From the NCBI GenBank assembly GCA_902781325.1, contig CACZJD010000004.1, forward strand, positions 1 through 58,702: a stretch of DNA of 58,702 nt, read 5' to 3'. Source of the DNA: an uncultured Lachnospiraceae bacterium. GTDB taxonomy: Bacteria; Bacillota; Clostridia; Lachnospirales; Lachnospiraceae. The position numbers and the translations under genes were made by a program. Of the stretch, positions 34,742 to 43,805 are shown in pieces. Every line of letters begins with the position of its first letter. The stretch's first letter is position 1. A model generated the notes under the pieces. The model was given only the letters and a program-made list of their open reading frames with translations. It ran no database searches and had not been told where the DNA came from.

Positions 34742-37364
34742 GGGCGGAAGTGATAAAAAAGAACCTGACGGAGGCACACAGGCCGCCGTGTCCGGGGATT
34801 ATGTCTACAGCGCCCAGCCGGTCGAACTGCAGGACAAGGATGGATCTCTCGCTGATTTTAATATGGAGAACCTTATGTACAAAGACGGCAGGATCTACGC
34901 CGCCGGCTATTCCTACGGATTCTCCGATTCCGGCACTCACGCGCTGGTGAATTTTGCACCGGACGGATCAGATCTGCAGTACAGCCTCCTGATCGGCGGC
35001 GGTACGCAGGATGTACTTGCTATGAACATAGGCTCTGACGGCAATTACTATGTCGCAAAGGTTTCCTATGACAGCGATTCCATCGGTTTTACTTCCGGAG
35101 ACGGGGAGCAGAGCGGCCCCGGAAGCGAAGAAGGTCCTGCGGAAGCAGTGGAAGAAGGACCCGCGGGAGCGGTGGAAGAAGGTCCTGCGGGAGCAGCGCA
35201 GGAAGGCCCCGGCGGAGCAGTGGAAGAAGGCCCGGGCGGAACAGCGCAGGAAGGCCCAGGGGCGCAGGAAGGCCCCGGAGGTATAGTGGAAGAAAGCCCT
35301 GCAGGAGCAGCCGGGGAGGGCCCCGGCGCGCAAGGCGGGGATCAGGTCGTGGAATTCTATACAGAAGGCGGAGATTCTCCCGCCAACGATCCGACACTTC
35401 AGGAGGAGGCAACGGACGGAATTACTTCCCCTGCTGACGAATTTAAGGGTGAAGGGAATGACGCGGAAGAGGAACTGATCGTTTCGGAGGCTGTAGAAGT
35501 CGATCCGGCTTCTGCGGCGCAGAACGGAGAGAGTGTATATGTACTCTCCTGCATCGCGCCTGACGGCCGGGATATCTGGACAGTGCCTGCCCGGATCCCG
35601 GAAAACAGCGAAACGGACTATTTTGTCAACAGTGTCGCTTACAGTAAGGACGGCCTTATTGTGAGTACTTCCCTGGGGCTTGATCTGTACAGCGCAGAGG
35701 ACGGATCTTTTATCAGGACGATCAGTACCGATGACCAGTTAAAGAGTATTACGCCTTATGTGCTCGAGGACGGCACGGTTGTGACTGTCACATACGGAGG
35801 AAACGGCGAGCAGATCACAGTGATCGATATGGAGACGGGAAAAACGGGAGAGAGTTATCCGGTTCCATCTGAAGCGGGGATGTCCTTTGTTTTCCCCGGA
35901 AAGACCTGGCAGCTGTACATGGCAGGCGCAAACGCGATCTACGGAATGAATCTTGACGGCGCCGGCATTGTAAAGATCGTCGACTATGTGGATTCCGACA
36001 TGGATGTCACGTCAGTCACCGGCATTGCGGAGATGGAGGACGGGAAACTTGCGGCTGTCGTCGCGGATCTGACAGGCACTAGCCTTGTGGAGATCCTTTC
36101 CAAAGTAGACCCAGAGGTCGTCGCAAATCGCAAGACGATCACGCTTGGAAGCTATTACCTTGATTATGAGGTCCGCAAACAGGTCTTTGCCTTTAACAAA
36201 ACGAATCAGGATGTCAGGATCAGCATCGTGGACTACTCCCAGTTCGACGGAGAGACAGGAACGGAAGGGCTGACAAAGCTGAATACGGATATCGCGTCAG
36301 GCAGCGCGCCGGACGTACTGGTCCTTTCCGCGGCCATGCCCATCAGCAGTTATATCAGCAAGGGGGTCTTCGAGGACCTGACCCCTTATATGGAAGGCGA
36401 TGAGGAGATCTCCGGCAAAGAGTATCTGACAAATGTGTTTGACACCTTCAAGAACGATGGAAAAACATATGCGGTCATCCCTTCTTTCTACGTAAACACT
36501 GTTGTAGGTAAAACTGAGGATATCGGGGACGGTTCCGGCTTTACGCTGGATTTTGCCGATCAGCTCGCGGCCTCCAAGGGCGTTGCTCCGGGCAGGATGT
36601 TCGGACTTGCCAGCAGGGAAGATATTCTTTATCAGGCAATGGAATTGTGCGGGGATCAGTTTATTGACTGGGAAAGATCCGAGTGTAAGTTCGACTCGCC
36701 TGAGTTTATACGCCTTCTGGAATTCGTCAGCCAGTTCCCTGCCAAAATAGATGAGGCAGCTATGCAGGAAGACACCACGGCGTTCTACAGAAACGGAAAA
36801 GCTCTGTTCGCGAGGGAGTCCCTCGGGACCTTCGACGAGTATGTAAATCTCCGATACGGTTATTTTGGATCGGAGATCACTATGGCAGGGTTCCCGTCCC
36901 AGGTGCCCGGCACCGCGGCGATCGCTCCGCAGCTTGAGATCGCGGTCAACGCCGCTTCTGATCAGAAGGATGCCTGCTGGAGTTTCGTGCGCCGCTTCCT
37001 CCTCGACGACTATCAGAATACCATCGAGATGTACTGGCCGGTCAGTATCAGCGCGCTGGATCAGCTCGCCAACAAGGCGATGGAGCCCATCTACTATACG
37101 GACGAGAACGGACAGAAGGTAGAGGACCACATCATCATGAATATCGGCGGCGAGAATGTGGAGCTGCCGAGGATCTCCGACTCCGAAGTCGACCGGATCT
37201 ATGCTTTCCTCAGAGGACTGAGCAGCAAGGCATATTTTGACAGGAGCGTCGAGAATATCATTGTCGAGGAGGCGGCAGCCTTCTTCGAGGGACAAAAGAG
37301 TGCGAGGGATGTCGCCGGAGTCATCCAGAGCAGAGTCCAGATCTATATCAATGAGAACAGCTGA
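34668..37364 (+). CDS. Large lipoprotein: propeller-like region fused to extracellular solute-binding domain
   Basis: The 898-aa product begins MKRNTRMISVVMAAVLALTTAACGKG, with the lipobox LTTAACG giving a lipidated Cys at about residue 23. Residues about 50-490 contain repeated strands of beta-propeller character (DGSDLQYSLLIGGG, KDGLIVSTSLGLDLYSAEDGSFI, MEDGKLAAVVADLTG). They are interrupted at about 150-225 by a Gly-Pro-Ala-Glu repeat. From about residue 493 (YYLDYEVRKQVFAFNK) a family-1 solute-binding domain follows, with NTDIASGSAPDVLVLS and FARESLGTFDEY. Usual binding proteins are about 430 aa. The ATG at 34668 follows AAAGGCGG; the open frame further upstream lacks a signal peptide. 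It should feed the two permeases. Confidence 0.85.
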   Translation: MKRNTRMISVVMAAVLALTTAACGKGGSDKKEPDGGTQAAVSGDYVYSAQPVELQDKDGSLADFNMENLMYKDGRIYAAGYSYGFSDSGTHALVNFAPDGSDLQYSLLIGGGTQDVLAMNIGSDGNYYVAKVSYDSDSIGFTSGDGEQSGPGSEEGPAEAVEEGPAGAVEEGPAGAAQEGPGGAVEEGPGGTAQEGPGAQEGPGGIVEESPAGAAGEGPGAQGGDQVVEFYTEGGDSPANDPTLQEEATDGITSPADEFKGEGNDAEEELIVSEAVEVDPASAAQNGESVYVLSCIAPDGRDIWTVPARIPENSETDYFVNSVAYSKDGLIVSTSLGLDLYSAEDGSFIRTISTDDQLKSITPYVLEDGTVVTVTYGGNGEQITVIDMETGKTGESYPVPSEAGMSFVFPGKTWQLYMAGANAIYGMNLDGAGIVKIVDYVDSDMDVTSVTGIAEMEDGKLAAVVADLTGTSLVEILSKVDPEVVANRKTITLGSYYLDYEVRKQVFAFNKTNQDVRISIVDYSQFDGETGTEGLTKLNTDIASGSAPDVLVLSAAMPISSYISKGVFEDLTPYMEGDEEISGKEYLTNVFDTFKNDGKTYAVIPSFYVNTVVGKTEDIGDGSGFTLDFADQLAASKGVAPGRMFGLASREDILYQAMELCGDQFIDWERSECKFDSPEFIRLLEFVSQFPAKIDEAAMQEDTTAFYRNGKALFARESLGTFDEYVNLRYGYFGSEITMAGFPSQVPGTAAIAPQLEIAVNAASDQKDACWSFVRRFLLDDYQNTIEMYWPVSISALDQLANKAMEPIYYTDENGQKVEDHIIMNIGGENVELPRISDSEVDRIYAFLRGLSSKAYFDRSVENIIVEEAAAFFEGQKSARDVAGVIQSRVQIYINENS
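35115..35340 (+). repeat. Imperfect 27-30 nt coding repeats (EEGPAGA-type)
   Basis: At least seven degenerate copies of gaagaaggtcctgcggga-like units encode EEGPAGAV, QEGPGGAV and similar peptides inside the solute-binding lipoprotein. The unit length is 9-10 codons. The segment is likely flexible and prone to length change by slippage. Confidence 0.85.
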
Positions 37365-37403
37365 GCCCCGAAGGGCGGCCTAAGAAAGGACAGCATTACA
37401 TAT

Positions 37404-39233
37404 ATGGCATCAAATCACTACGACAATATCCGGGAGAGGACCAGAAACTTCTGTATCGTGGCCCATATCGACCACGGCAAATCCACGCTGGCGGACCGCA
37501 TGATCGAGAGGACGGGGCTTTTGACCAGCCGCGAGATGCAGGACCAGGTCCTGGACAATATGGAACTGGAGCGTGAGCGCGGCATCACGATCAAGAGCCA
37601 GGCGGTGCGTCTTGTCTATAAGGCAAAGGATGGCGTGGAGTACATCTTCAACCTGATCGATACGCCCGGTCACGTAGACTTCAACTATGAGGTCAGCCGC
37701 TCACTGGCGGCTTGCGACGGCGCGATCCTTGTGGTGGACGCGACGCAGGGCATACAGGCCCAGACACTGGCCAATGTCTATCTGGCGCTTGAACACGATC
37801 TGGACGTATTCCCCGTGATCAACAAGATCGACCTCCCCAGCGCAATGCCCGAGGAGGTGCGGCATGAGATCGAGGATGTCATCGGCATTGAAGCGGAGGA
37901 CGCCCCTCTGATCTCGGCAAAACAGGGCATCGGCATCGAGGATGTGCTGGAAGCGGTGGTGGAAAAGATCCCCGCGCCCGAGGGAAATGCCGAGGAGCCT
38001 CTCAAGGCTCTGATCTTCGACTCTCTCTATGATTCTTACCGCGGCGTCATCGTGTTCTGCAGGATCCGGGACGGCGTGATCCGAAAGGGTATGCAGGTGC
38101 GCATGATGGCGACCGGAGCGGTTGTGGAAGTAGTGGAAGTGGGTTATTTCGGCCCGGGCCAGTTCATCCCCTGCGAAGAGCTGGCGGCGGGACAGGTCGG
38201 CTACTTCACGGCCTCGATCAAAAACATCAAGGACGCGCGGGTCGGCGATACTGTCACAGAACACACGCGCCCCTGCGCGGAGCCTCTTCCCGGCTACAAG
38301 AGAGCGCAGCCCATGGTCTACTGCGGACTCTATCCGGCGGACAGCGCCAAGTACCCGGACCTTCGCGACGCGCTGGAGAAGCTACAGCTCAACGACGCCT
38401 CTCTGTTTTTTGAACCGGAGACGTCTCTGGCCCTCGGTTTCGGATTCCGCTGCGGATTCCTGGGACTGCTTCACATGGAAGTCATCCTGGAGCGCCTGGA
38501 GAGGGAGTATGATCTGGACCTGATCTCCACAGCGCCCGGCGTTGTTTATAAGGTCTATAAGACGGACGGCACGATGATCGAGCTGACCAATCCTTCGAAC
38601 CTGCCCGATCCTGCCAAAATAGAGCACATGGAAGAGCCCATCGTGAGCGCCGAGATCATGGTGACCACAGAGTTTATCGGACCGATCATGCAGCTGTGCC
38701 AGGAGAGGCGCGGCCGCTATCTGGACACGGAGTATATTGAAGCGACCCGCGCGGTCCTCAAATACGAGCTTCCCCTCAACGAGATCATCTATGATTTCTT
38801 TGACGCCCTTAAGTCGAGATCGAGGGGCTATGCCTCCTTCGACTATGACCTCAAGGGCTATGAGACCAGCGAACTGGTCAAGATGGACATCCTTGTGAAT
38901 AAGGAACCTGTGGATGCTCTCTCCTTCATCGTTCACGCTGCGGGCGCATACGAGCGGGGCCGCAAGATGTGCGAAAAACTCAAGGAAGAGATCCCGAGAC
39001 AGCTCTTCGATGTGCCGATCCAGGCGGCGGTCGGCGGACGCATCATCGCCCGCGAGACGGTCAGACAGCTGCGCAAGGACGTTCTTGCCAAGTGCTACGG
39101 CGGCGATATTTCCCGAAAGAAGAAACTGCTGGAAAAGCAGAAGGAAGGAAAGAAGAGAATGCAGATCGTCGGAAACGTAGAGATTCCGAAGGAAGCGTTC
39201 ATGAATGTATTGAAACTTGATGCCGGAAACTGA
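37404..39233 (+). CDS. lepA: Elongation factor 4 (LepA)
   Basis: LepA is a translational GTPase linked to ribosome assembly or back-translocation. The 609-aa protein has G1 [10 protein letters not shown]3 DTPGHVDF and G4 NKIDLP. The LepA-specific switch region is [14 protein letters not shown]. The C-terminal domain starts at about residue 400 and ends with [17 protein letters not shown]. The length is normal. The ribosome site AAAGGA is rather far (about 13 nt) from the ATG, so initiation may be modest. The next gene, hemW, follows 12 nt later, a conserved pair in Firmicutes. Confidence 0.96.
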   Translation: MASNHYDNIRERTRNFCIVAHIDHGKSTLADRMIERTGLLTSREMQDQVLDNMELERERGITIKSQAVRLVYKAKDGVEYIFNLIDTPGHVDFNYEVSRSLAACDGAILVVDATQGIQAQTLANVYLALEHDLDVFPVINKIDLPSAMPEEVRHEIEDVIGIEAEDAPLISAKQGIGIEDVLEAVVEKIPAPEGNAEEPLKALIFDSLYDSYRGVIVFCRIRDGVIRKGMQVRMMATGAVVEVVEVGYFGPGQFIPCEELAAGQVGYFTASIKNIKDARVGDTVTEHTRPCAEPLPGYKRAQPMVYCGLYPADSAKYPDLRDALEKLQLNDASLFFEPETSLALGFGFRCGFLGLLHMEVILERLEREYDLDLISTAPGVVYKVYKTDGTMIELTNPSNLPDPAKIEHMEEPIVSAEIMVTTEFIGPIMQLCQERRGRYLDTEYIEATRAVLKYELPLNEIIYDFFDALKSRSRGYASFDYDLKGYETSELVKMDILVNKEPVDALSFIVHAAGAYERGRKMCEKLKEEIPRQLFDVPIQAAVGGRIIARETVRQLRKDVLAKCYGGDISRKKKLLEKQKEGKKRMQIVGNVEIPKEAFMNVLKLDAGN

Positions 39234-39245
39234 AAAAGGTGCCGT

Positions 39246-40439
39246 ATGATTGAATTTAACCGCGGCGGACCGGTCTCTCTGTACCTGCACTTTCCCTTTT
39301 GCGAGAGAAAGTGCAGGTACTGTGATTTTCTGTCAGGACCGGCCGGCGAAGAGACAAGAGAAGAATATATTGACCTGCTGTGCCGCGAGATCGAACTTCG
39401 GGCAGGCGAGACCCTTGTCACGGACAAGGGCGCCGAAGTTGTGGACACGATTTTCATCGGGGGAGGAACGCCCTCTCTGATGACGCCAGCCCAGGCAGCC
39501 CGCGTGATGGATACGATCCGCTGCTGTTATCATGTTCTGACGGACGCGGAGATCAGTATGGAAGTAAATCCCGGTACCGTAGATCCGGATAAACTTCGAG
39601 GCTTCAAAGCTGCCGGCATAGGAAGACTGTCTGTAGGCATGCAGTCTTTTGACGATTCCGAACTTCGTCTGTTGGGGCGGATCCACACCGCCGCTCAGGC
39701 GCGGGAGACTTTTTTTGCCGCGCGTGAAGCCGGATTTAACAACATCAATCTGGACCTCATGTCGGCGCTGCCCGGCCAAAACATAGAAACCTGGTCTCAC
39801 ACGCTTGAAGTAGCGGTGTCGCTCGGACCTGAGCACATCTCGGCGTACAGCCTGATCATTGAGGAGGGAACACCTCTTGCTGCTTTGCTGGATGCCGGAA
39901 AGCTGCCTGATCTTCCTTCGGAGGAAGAAGACCGCAGAATGTACCACTTCACGAAGCAGTTTCTGGCTTCGAAGGGGTACCGGCGCTACGAGATCTCGAA
40001 CTATGCCAAAGCGGGATATGAGTGCAGGCATAACTGCGGCTACTGGACCGGACACGAATATCTGGGGCTGGGACTTGGAGCGTCTTCATATCTTGATGGC
40101 GAGCGGTTTAAAAATCCGGATGAAATGGATGAATACCGGAAAGCCGTTATGAGCACAAGCGATTCTAATTCTTTAGAGACAATGCGGCGCGAGAGGCAAA
40201 AGCTTACTCAGAAGGACTGTATGGAGGAGTTCATGTTCCTGGGACTTCGTATGACGGACGGCGTCTCCGAGCCGGAATTTGAAAGGCGTTTCGGAGTGAA
40301 GCTGGAAGATGCTTTCGGAAGCGTGCTGCACAGACATCTGGAGCAGAATGTGGTCTGCCGGACTTCTGATCACAGGATTTCGCTGACAGAATACGGACTG
40401 GATGTAGCCAACTATGTTATGGCAGACTATCTGCTGTGA
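39246..40439 (+). CDS. hemW: Radical SAM heme chaperone HemW
   Basis: HemW is a radical-SAM protein that binds heme and delivers it to target enzymes. It is often mis-named as oxygen-independent coproporphyrinogen III oxidase. The cluster motif is CERKCRYCDF (CxxxCxxC). It is preceded by YLHFPF and followed by DTIFIGGGTPSLM, SMEVNPGTVDP and LMSALPGQ. The C-terminal HemN-type domain (MEEFMFLGLRMTDGV) is present. True HemN has a longer N-terminus. The start at 39246 has AAAGGTG in front. Placement after lepA is conserved. Confidence 0.93.
   Translation: MIEFNRGGPVSLYLHFPFCERKCRYCDFLSGPAGEETREEYIDLLCREIELRAGETLVTDKGAEVVDTIFIGGGTPSLMTPAQAARVMDTIRCCYHVLTDAEISMEVNPGTVDPDKLRGFKAAGIGRLSVGMQSFDDSELRLLGRIHTAAQARETFFAAREAGFNNINLDLMSALPGQNIETWSHTLEVAVSLGPEHISAYSLIIEEGTPLAALLDAGKLPDLPSEEEDRRMYHFTKQFLASKGYRRYEISNYAKAGYECRHNCGYWTGHEYLGLGLGASSYLDGERFKNPDEMDEYRKAVMSTSDSNSLETMRRERQKLTQKDCMEEFMFLGLRMTDGVSEPEFERRFGVKLEDAFGSVLHRHLEQNVVCRTSDHRISLTEYGLDVANYVMADYLL
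39281..39320. repeat. Perfect 14-bp inverted repeat inside the start of hemW
   Basis: gtacctgcactttc (39281-39294) and gaaagtgcaggtac (39307-39320) are exact reverse complements with a 12-nt loop. It lies about 35 nt past the start codon and covers the codons of the radical-SAM cysteine motif. Confidence 0.85.
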
Positions 40440-40460
40440 ACAAGCCTGGGAAAGCATGGC

Positions 40461-40490
40461 AAAAAAGTCGGGGATTCCCCCGGCTTTTTT
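40461..40490 (+). terminator. Intrinsic terminator after hemW
   Basis: gtcgggg pairs with ccccggc (one G-T wobble) around an attc loop, flanked by six A and six T. It may function in both directions. Confidence 0.8.
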
Positions 40491-40512
40491 GTCGGCATAG
40501 AGCCTTCATTTT

Positions 40513-40545
40513 CCCTTTACTGGTGGAAAATCCGCCAGTAAAGGG
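40513..40545. repeat. Intergenic dyad copy 1 (CTTTACTGG/CCAGTAAAG)
   Basis: Two 15-nt arms (ccctttactggtgga and tccgccagtaaaggg) around an AAA centre pair with a single mismatch. A second, related dyad lies 86 bp away, both upstream of comM and downstream of the hemW terminator. It may be a pair of protein-binding sites or a REP-like repeat. Confidence 0.7.
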
Positions 40546-40598
40546 TCGAGCAAACACGTACCTATAGTCTCCGACCCAGCGGGTACCCTTTCTCACAA

Positions 40599-40631
40599 CC
40601 CTTTATTGGCGGGATTTCCGCCAGTAAAGAG
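40599..40631. repeat. Intergenic dyad copy 2
   Basis: The arms ccctttattggcgg and ccgccagtaaagag are separated by 5 nt and share the core of copy 1. The left arm and right arm have each changed by one or two bases from copy 1. A GGGTACCC palindrome lies between the copies (40581-40588). Confidence 0.65.
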
Positions 40632-40745
40632 TAAAAAAACAGGGTATACTGATTTTTTTTTATAGAAAAATGGAACAAAAGAAACGACATTTTGGAAAAA
40701 ATGAGCGGTTTGGGTTAAAAATCTGAGAGTTTATTTTTTTTGATG

Positions 40746-40775
40746 TTGAACTGTCAAAGGTCTGGTCTCTATAAT
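40746..40775 (+). promoter_or_regulatory. Promoter of comM-dprA
   Basis: TTGAAC and a perfect TATAAT are separated by 18 bp. The expected transcript has a leader of about 135 nt before the comM start. Between dyad copy 2 and this promoter the sequence is A/T-rich with T-runs but without further clear signals. Confidence 0.65.
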
Positions 40776-40916
40776 TGTCCTATCTTACAAATCCCGCTTG
40801 GTCTTATGGGATTTGGATCAAACACATCTGAGCTTTCTTTCCGGTTCCGGAAAAAATCCTCAAGAAACAAAATTTCATAGCAGCAGTTACAGGACAATAT
40901 GTATTCAGGAGGTGGC

Positions 40917-42542
40917 ATGTACAGCAGTATTATTACAGGCGCAGTCCACGGGATCGACAGTTATTTAATGAGGGTTGAGACTGATATTTCAAACGGACTG
41001 CCATCATTTAACATGGTAGGCTTTATGAGCGGAGAGATGAGGGAGGCCGGCGAGCGCGTGCGCGTCGCACTTAAGAATCTGGGGATTCATATGCCTCCGC
41101 AGAGGATTACAGTCAATCTGTCACCGGCAGGCATTCCCAAGAGAGGGATGGTGGTCGACCTGCCGGTGAGTGTCGGACTGCTGGTCTGCCTCGGGTTTAT
41201 TCCGGACGGAGCAGTCAAAAATGTTCTTGTGGCGGGGGAGCTCGGGCTCAACGGCGAGATCAGGCCTGTGAACGGAATCCTTTCTATTGTTATGGAAGCG
41301 AAGGCTAATGGGATCAGCACCTGCCTTGTGCCTAATGGAAATCTCAAGGAAGGCGCGCTGGTTCACGGAATCCGCGTCGTGGGAGTCCGCACATTGGCCG
41401 AATTGGTCAATTACCTGAAGAAAACTCTGGAGGAAAGGGATCGTTTTCTCCCGCCGGCAGAAGTGGACGCGGAGCAGCTGCTCGGGCAGACTTCAAACAA
41501 GGGATACCCGGATCTGTCTCAGGTGCACGGCCAGATTCAGGCCAAAAAAGTGCTGGAGATCGCGGCTGCGGGGTTTCACAATGTTTTGATGAGCGGACCT
41601 CCGGGCGCCGGGAAGAGTATGCTTGCGAGGTGTCTGCCGGGCATCATGCCGCCTCTGACCAAGGAAGAGGCACTGGAGATCACAAAAATATACAGCGCAG
41701 CCGGCTTATTGCCGGAGGACACGGCGCTGATCACGGAACGGCCGTTTCTGTCACCTCATCATTCTGTGACGAGGGCAGTTCTGATCGGAGGCGGAAACAT
41801 TCCTGCTCCCGGGCTTATCACACTGGCACATCTCGGAGTCCTGTTTCTGGACGAGATCTCGGAATATAAAGCGAATGAACTCAATTCTCTGCGGGAGCCG
41901 CTGGAGAATCAGGAGATTATAATAAGAAGATTGACAGGAGCCTACCGCTACCCGGCGAGACCGCTCCTGGTGGCGGCGGCAAATCCCTGTCCCTGCGGGT
42001 ACTATCCGGACATGAACCGATGTATCTGCACGCCCAAGGAAGTGCTTAAGTACCAGAAGAGGATCAGCGGTCCTTTTATTGACCGGATCGACTTCAGGGT
42101 AAACGTCGGAAGAGTTGGTTCGAGTGAACTGCAGGGCAGTGATCATGCAGAGAGCAGCGAGATGGTACGGATTCGGGTCATGGAGGCGATCGAGAGACAG
42201 AAACGCCGCTTTAAGGGGACTCCCTTTCACTACAATTCAGATATGACGCCGGATGCGGTGGAACATTTCTGCCCGATGAATTCATTGCTCACTGAGAAAA
42301 TGCGGATGGTTTATGACCAGTTGGGAATGAGCGTGCGCTCCTATCACAAATGCCTGAAGATGGCGAGGACTATAGCTGACCTGAACGGAAGGGAAATGAT
42401 CCTGGAGAGGGATCTGATGATGGCTGTCGGGTTCAGGCTGCCTGAGTATAACGAGGACGAGAAATCCTCGGGAAGGGAATTCAGCAGAGACAAAAAGATT
42501 GTACCGGCAAACAAAAGAAAAAACGTGGAGGAACTGTCATGA
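40917..42542 (+). CDS. comM: ComM/YifB family Mg-chelatase-like ATPase
   Basis: ComM is a hexameric AAA+ helicase that promotes branch migration during natural transformation in Gram-negative bacteria; the Firmicutes copy is usually called YifB. The 541-aa protein has an N-terminal S5/Lon-like domain (SNGLPSFNMVGFMSGEMREAGERV). Walker A is SGPPGAGKSM and Walker B is GVLFLDEISEY. A cysteine cluster follows (NPCPCGYYPDMNRCIC), and a C-terminal Mg-chelatase domain ends the protein. The start at 40917 has AGGAGG; an ATG 18 nt upstream is also possible. It overlaps dprA by ATGA. Confidence 0.92.
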   Translation: MYSSIITGAVHGIDSYLMRVETDISNGLPSFNMVGFMSGEMREAGERVRVALKNLGIHMPPQRITVNLSPAGIPKRGMVVDLPVSVGLLVCLGFIPDGAVKNVLVAGELGLNGEIRPVNGILSIVMEAKANGISTCLVPNGNLKEGALVHGIRVVGVRTLAELVNYLKKTLEERDRFLPPAEVDAEQLLGQTSNKGYPDLSQVHGQIQAKKVLEIAAAGFHNVLMSGPPGAGKSMLARCLPGIMPPLTKEEALEITKIYSAAGLLPEDTALITERPFLSPHHSVTRAVLIGGGNIPAPGLITLAHLGVLFLDEISEYKANELNSLREPLENQEIIIRRLTGAYRYPARPLLVAAANPCPCGYYPDMNRCICTPKEVLKYQKRISGPFIDRIDFRVNVGRVGSSELQGSDHAESSEMVRIRVMEAIERQKRRFKGTPFHYNSDMTPDAVEHFCPMNSLLTEKMRMVYDQLGMSVRSYHKCLKMARTIADLNGREMILERDLMMAVGFRLPEYNEDEKSSGREFSRDKKIVPANKRKNVEELS

Positions 42543-43696
42543 AAGAGAGAGCGATCAACCCGTATGCTCTGTGGCTGTCAAGTATAAGGGGAGTGGGGAA
42601 TCTGACGATAAAGACTCTTTTGGAAACCGCGAGCTGCGCGGAAGAGGTCTACCATATGACGGATGATGAGATAAGCATGTGTCTTGTGGACAAACTCAAG
42701 AGAAGGGGCGACGCGACCGGGAAGGCGCTCAGTATTTATTTTGCACAGGAACGGGATCCGTTCGAAGAGGCGGAGAGACTCAGGCAGAAAGGAATAGGGT
42801 TCGTCAGCATAGAGGACGACTGTTTTCCGGAAAGGCTTAGAGGAATACCGGATTGTCCTTACGGAATCTATTACATCAGAGATCTTCCGCCGGATGATGT
42901 GCCGTCGGTTGCTATAGTCGGCGCAAGGAACTGTTCATCTTACGGGAGGGAGCAGGCCAGAGTTTTTGCGGAAAAGCTGGCTTTGAACGGGATCTCGGTG
43001 GTGAGCGGAATGGCCAGGGGAGTTGACGGCATCGCGGGAAGAGCGGCAGTAAACGCGGGGGGACGCTCCTACGCGGTGCTGGGATGCGGAGTCGACGTGG
43101 TCTATCCGGAGGAGAACGGGGAACTCTACGATATTTTGAAAGAGAGGGGCGGACTGATCTCTGAAAATCCGCCGGGAACAAAGCCGCAGACGAAACTGTT
43201 TCCCAGGCGCAACAGGCTGATCAGCGGTTTGGCGGACCTGGTGCTGGTGATCGAAGCCAGAAGAAGATCAGGCACAGTGATCACAGTGGATTCGGCGCTG
43301 GAACAGGGGAGAGATATTTTCGCGCTGCCCGGGAGAGTGAGCGACGCGCTCAGCGACGGCTGCAACTTTCTGATCTCTCAGGGAGCAGGCATTGCGTGTA
43401 CGCCGGAATCTGTGATCGAGCATTTTTACGGGGTCAATGAGAGCGGGACGGACATGTTCGAACAGAAAAGGAAAGAGAGAAATCTAAGAAGAGAGGATCT
43501 ATCCGGAATGGAAAAGGTCCTTTTTGACGTGTTGGGGTGTGGAGAGATCATGGAGCCGGATTTCCTGATCGGCCGGATGGAGAGCATACTCGGCAAACAT
43601 ATAGACGTGGAAGAGTTTACATCATGCATGACGGACCTGCAGATGAGAGGGCTGGCCGCCGAGGTCGGCGCCGGACATTATAAAGGAATCGGATAA
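42539..43696 (+). CDS. dprA: DNA processing protein DprA
   Basis: DprA loads RecA on incoming single-stranded DNA during transformation. The 385-aa protein has an N-terminal helix-hairpin region (LSSIRGVGNLTIKTLLE). The DprA Rossmann fold carries AIVGARNCSSYGREQA, SGMARGVDGIAGRAA and LGCGVDVVYPEEN, then PRRNRLISGLADLVLVIEA. A C-terminal winged-helix-like domain completes it. The gene is coupled to comM, a common pairing. No other competence gene (comE, comG) is in the window. Confidence 0.94.
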   Translation: MKERAINPYALWLSSIRGVGNLTIKTLLETASCAEEVYHMTDDEISMCLVDKLKRRGDATGKALSIYFAQERDPFEEAERLRQKGIGFVSIEDDCFPERLRGIPDCPYGIYYIRDLPPDDVPSVAIVGARNCSSYGREQARVFAEKLALNGISVVSGMARGVDGIAGRAAVNAGGRSYAVLGCGVDVVYPEENGELYDILKERGGLISENPPGTKPQTKLFPRRNRLISGLADLVLVIEARRRSGTVITVDSALEQGRDIFALPGRVSDALSDGCNFLISQGAGIACTPESVIEHFYGVNESGTDMFEQKRKERNLRREDLSGMEKVLFDVLGCGEIMEPDFLIGRMESILGKHIDVEEFTSCMTDLQMRGLAAEVGAGHYKGIG

Positions 43697-43709
43697 TGCT
43701 GATCAAACA

Positions 43710-43738
43710 TTGATTTCAGTGTCAAAAAATTGTAAAAT
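43710..43738 (+). promoter_or_regulatory. Promoter of hisS
   Basis: TTGATT and TAAAAT are separated by 17 bp, 67 nt before the hisS start. The leader is too short to hold a T-box, so no tRNA-sensing control is visible. Confidence 0.55.
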
Positions 43739-43805
43739 CATTTATTGTTAAATTATGGAGTGAAAAAGACAGAAGTCTTAATAAATACTGAGAAAGGAAC
43801 CAGGT

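Noticed and set aside
35115-35340. Short repeats that could suggest a CRISPR array
   Set aside because: The units are degenerate, contiguous without spacers, and keep the reading frame of a lipoprotein.
43697-43805. T-box leader before hisS-aspS
   Set aside because: The distance from promoter to start is about 67 nt and the conserved T-box sequence is absent.
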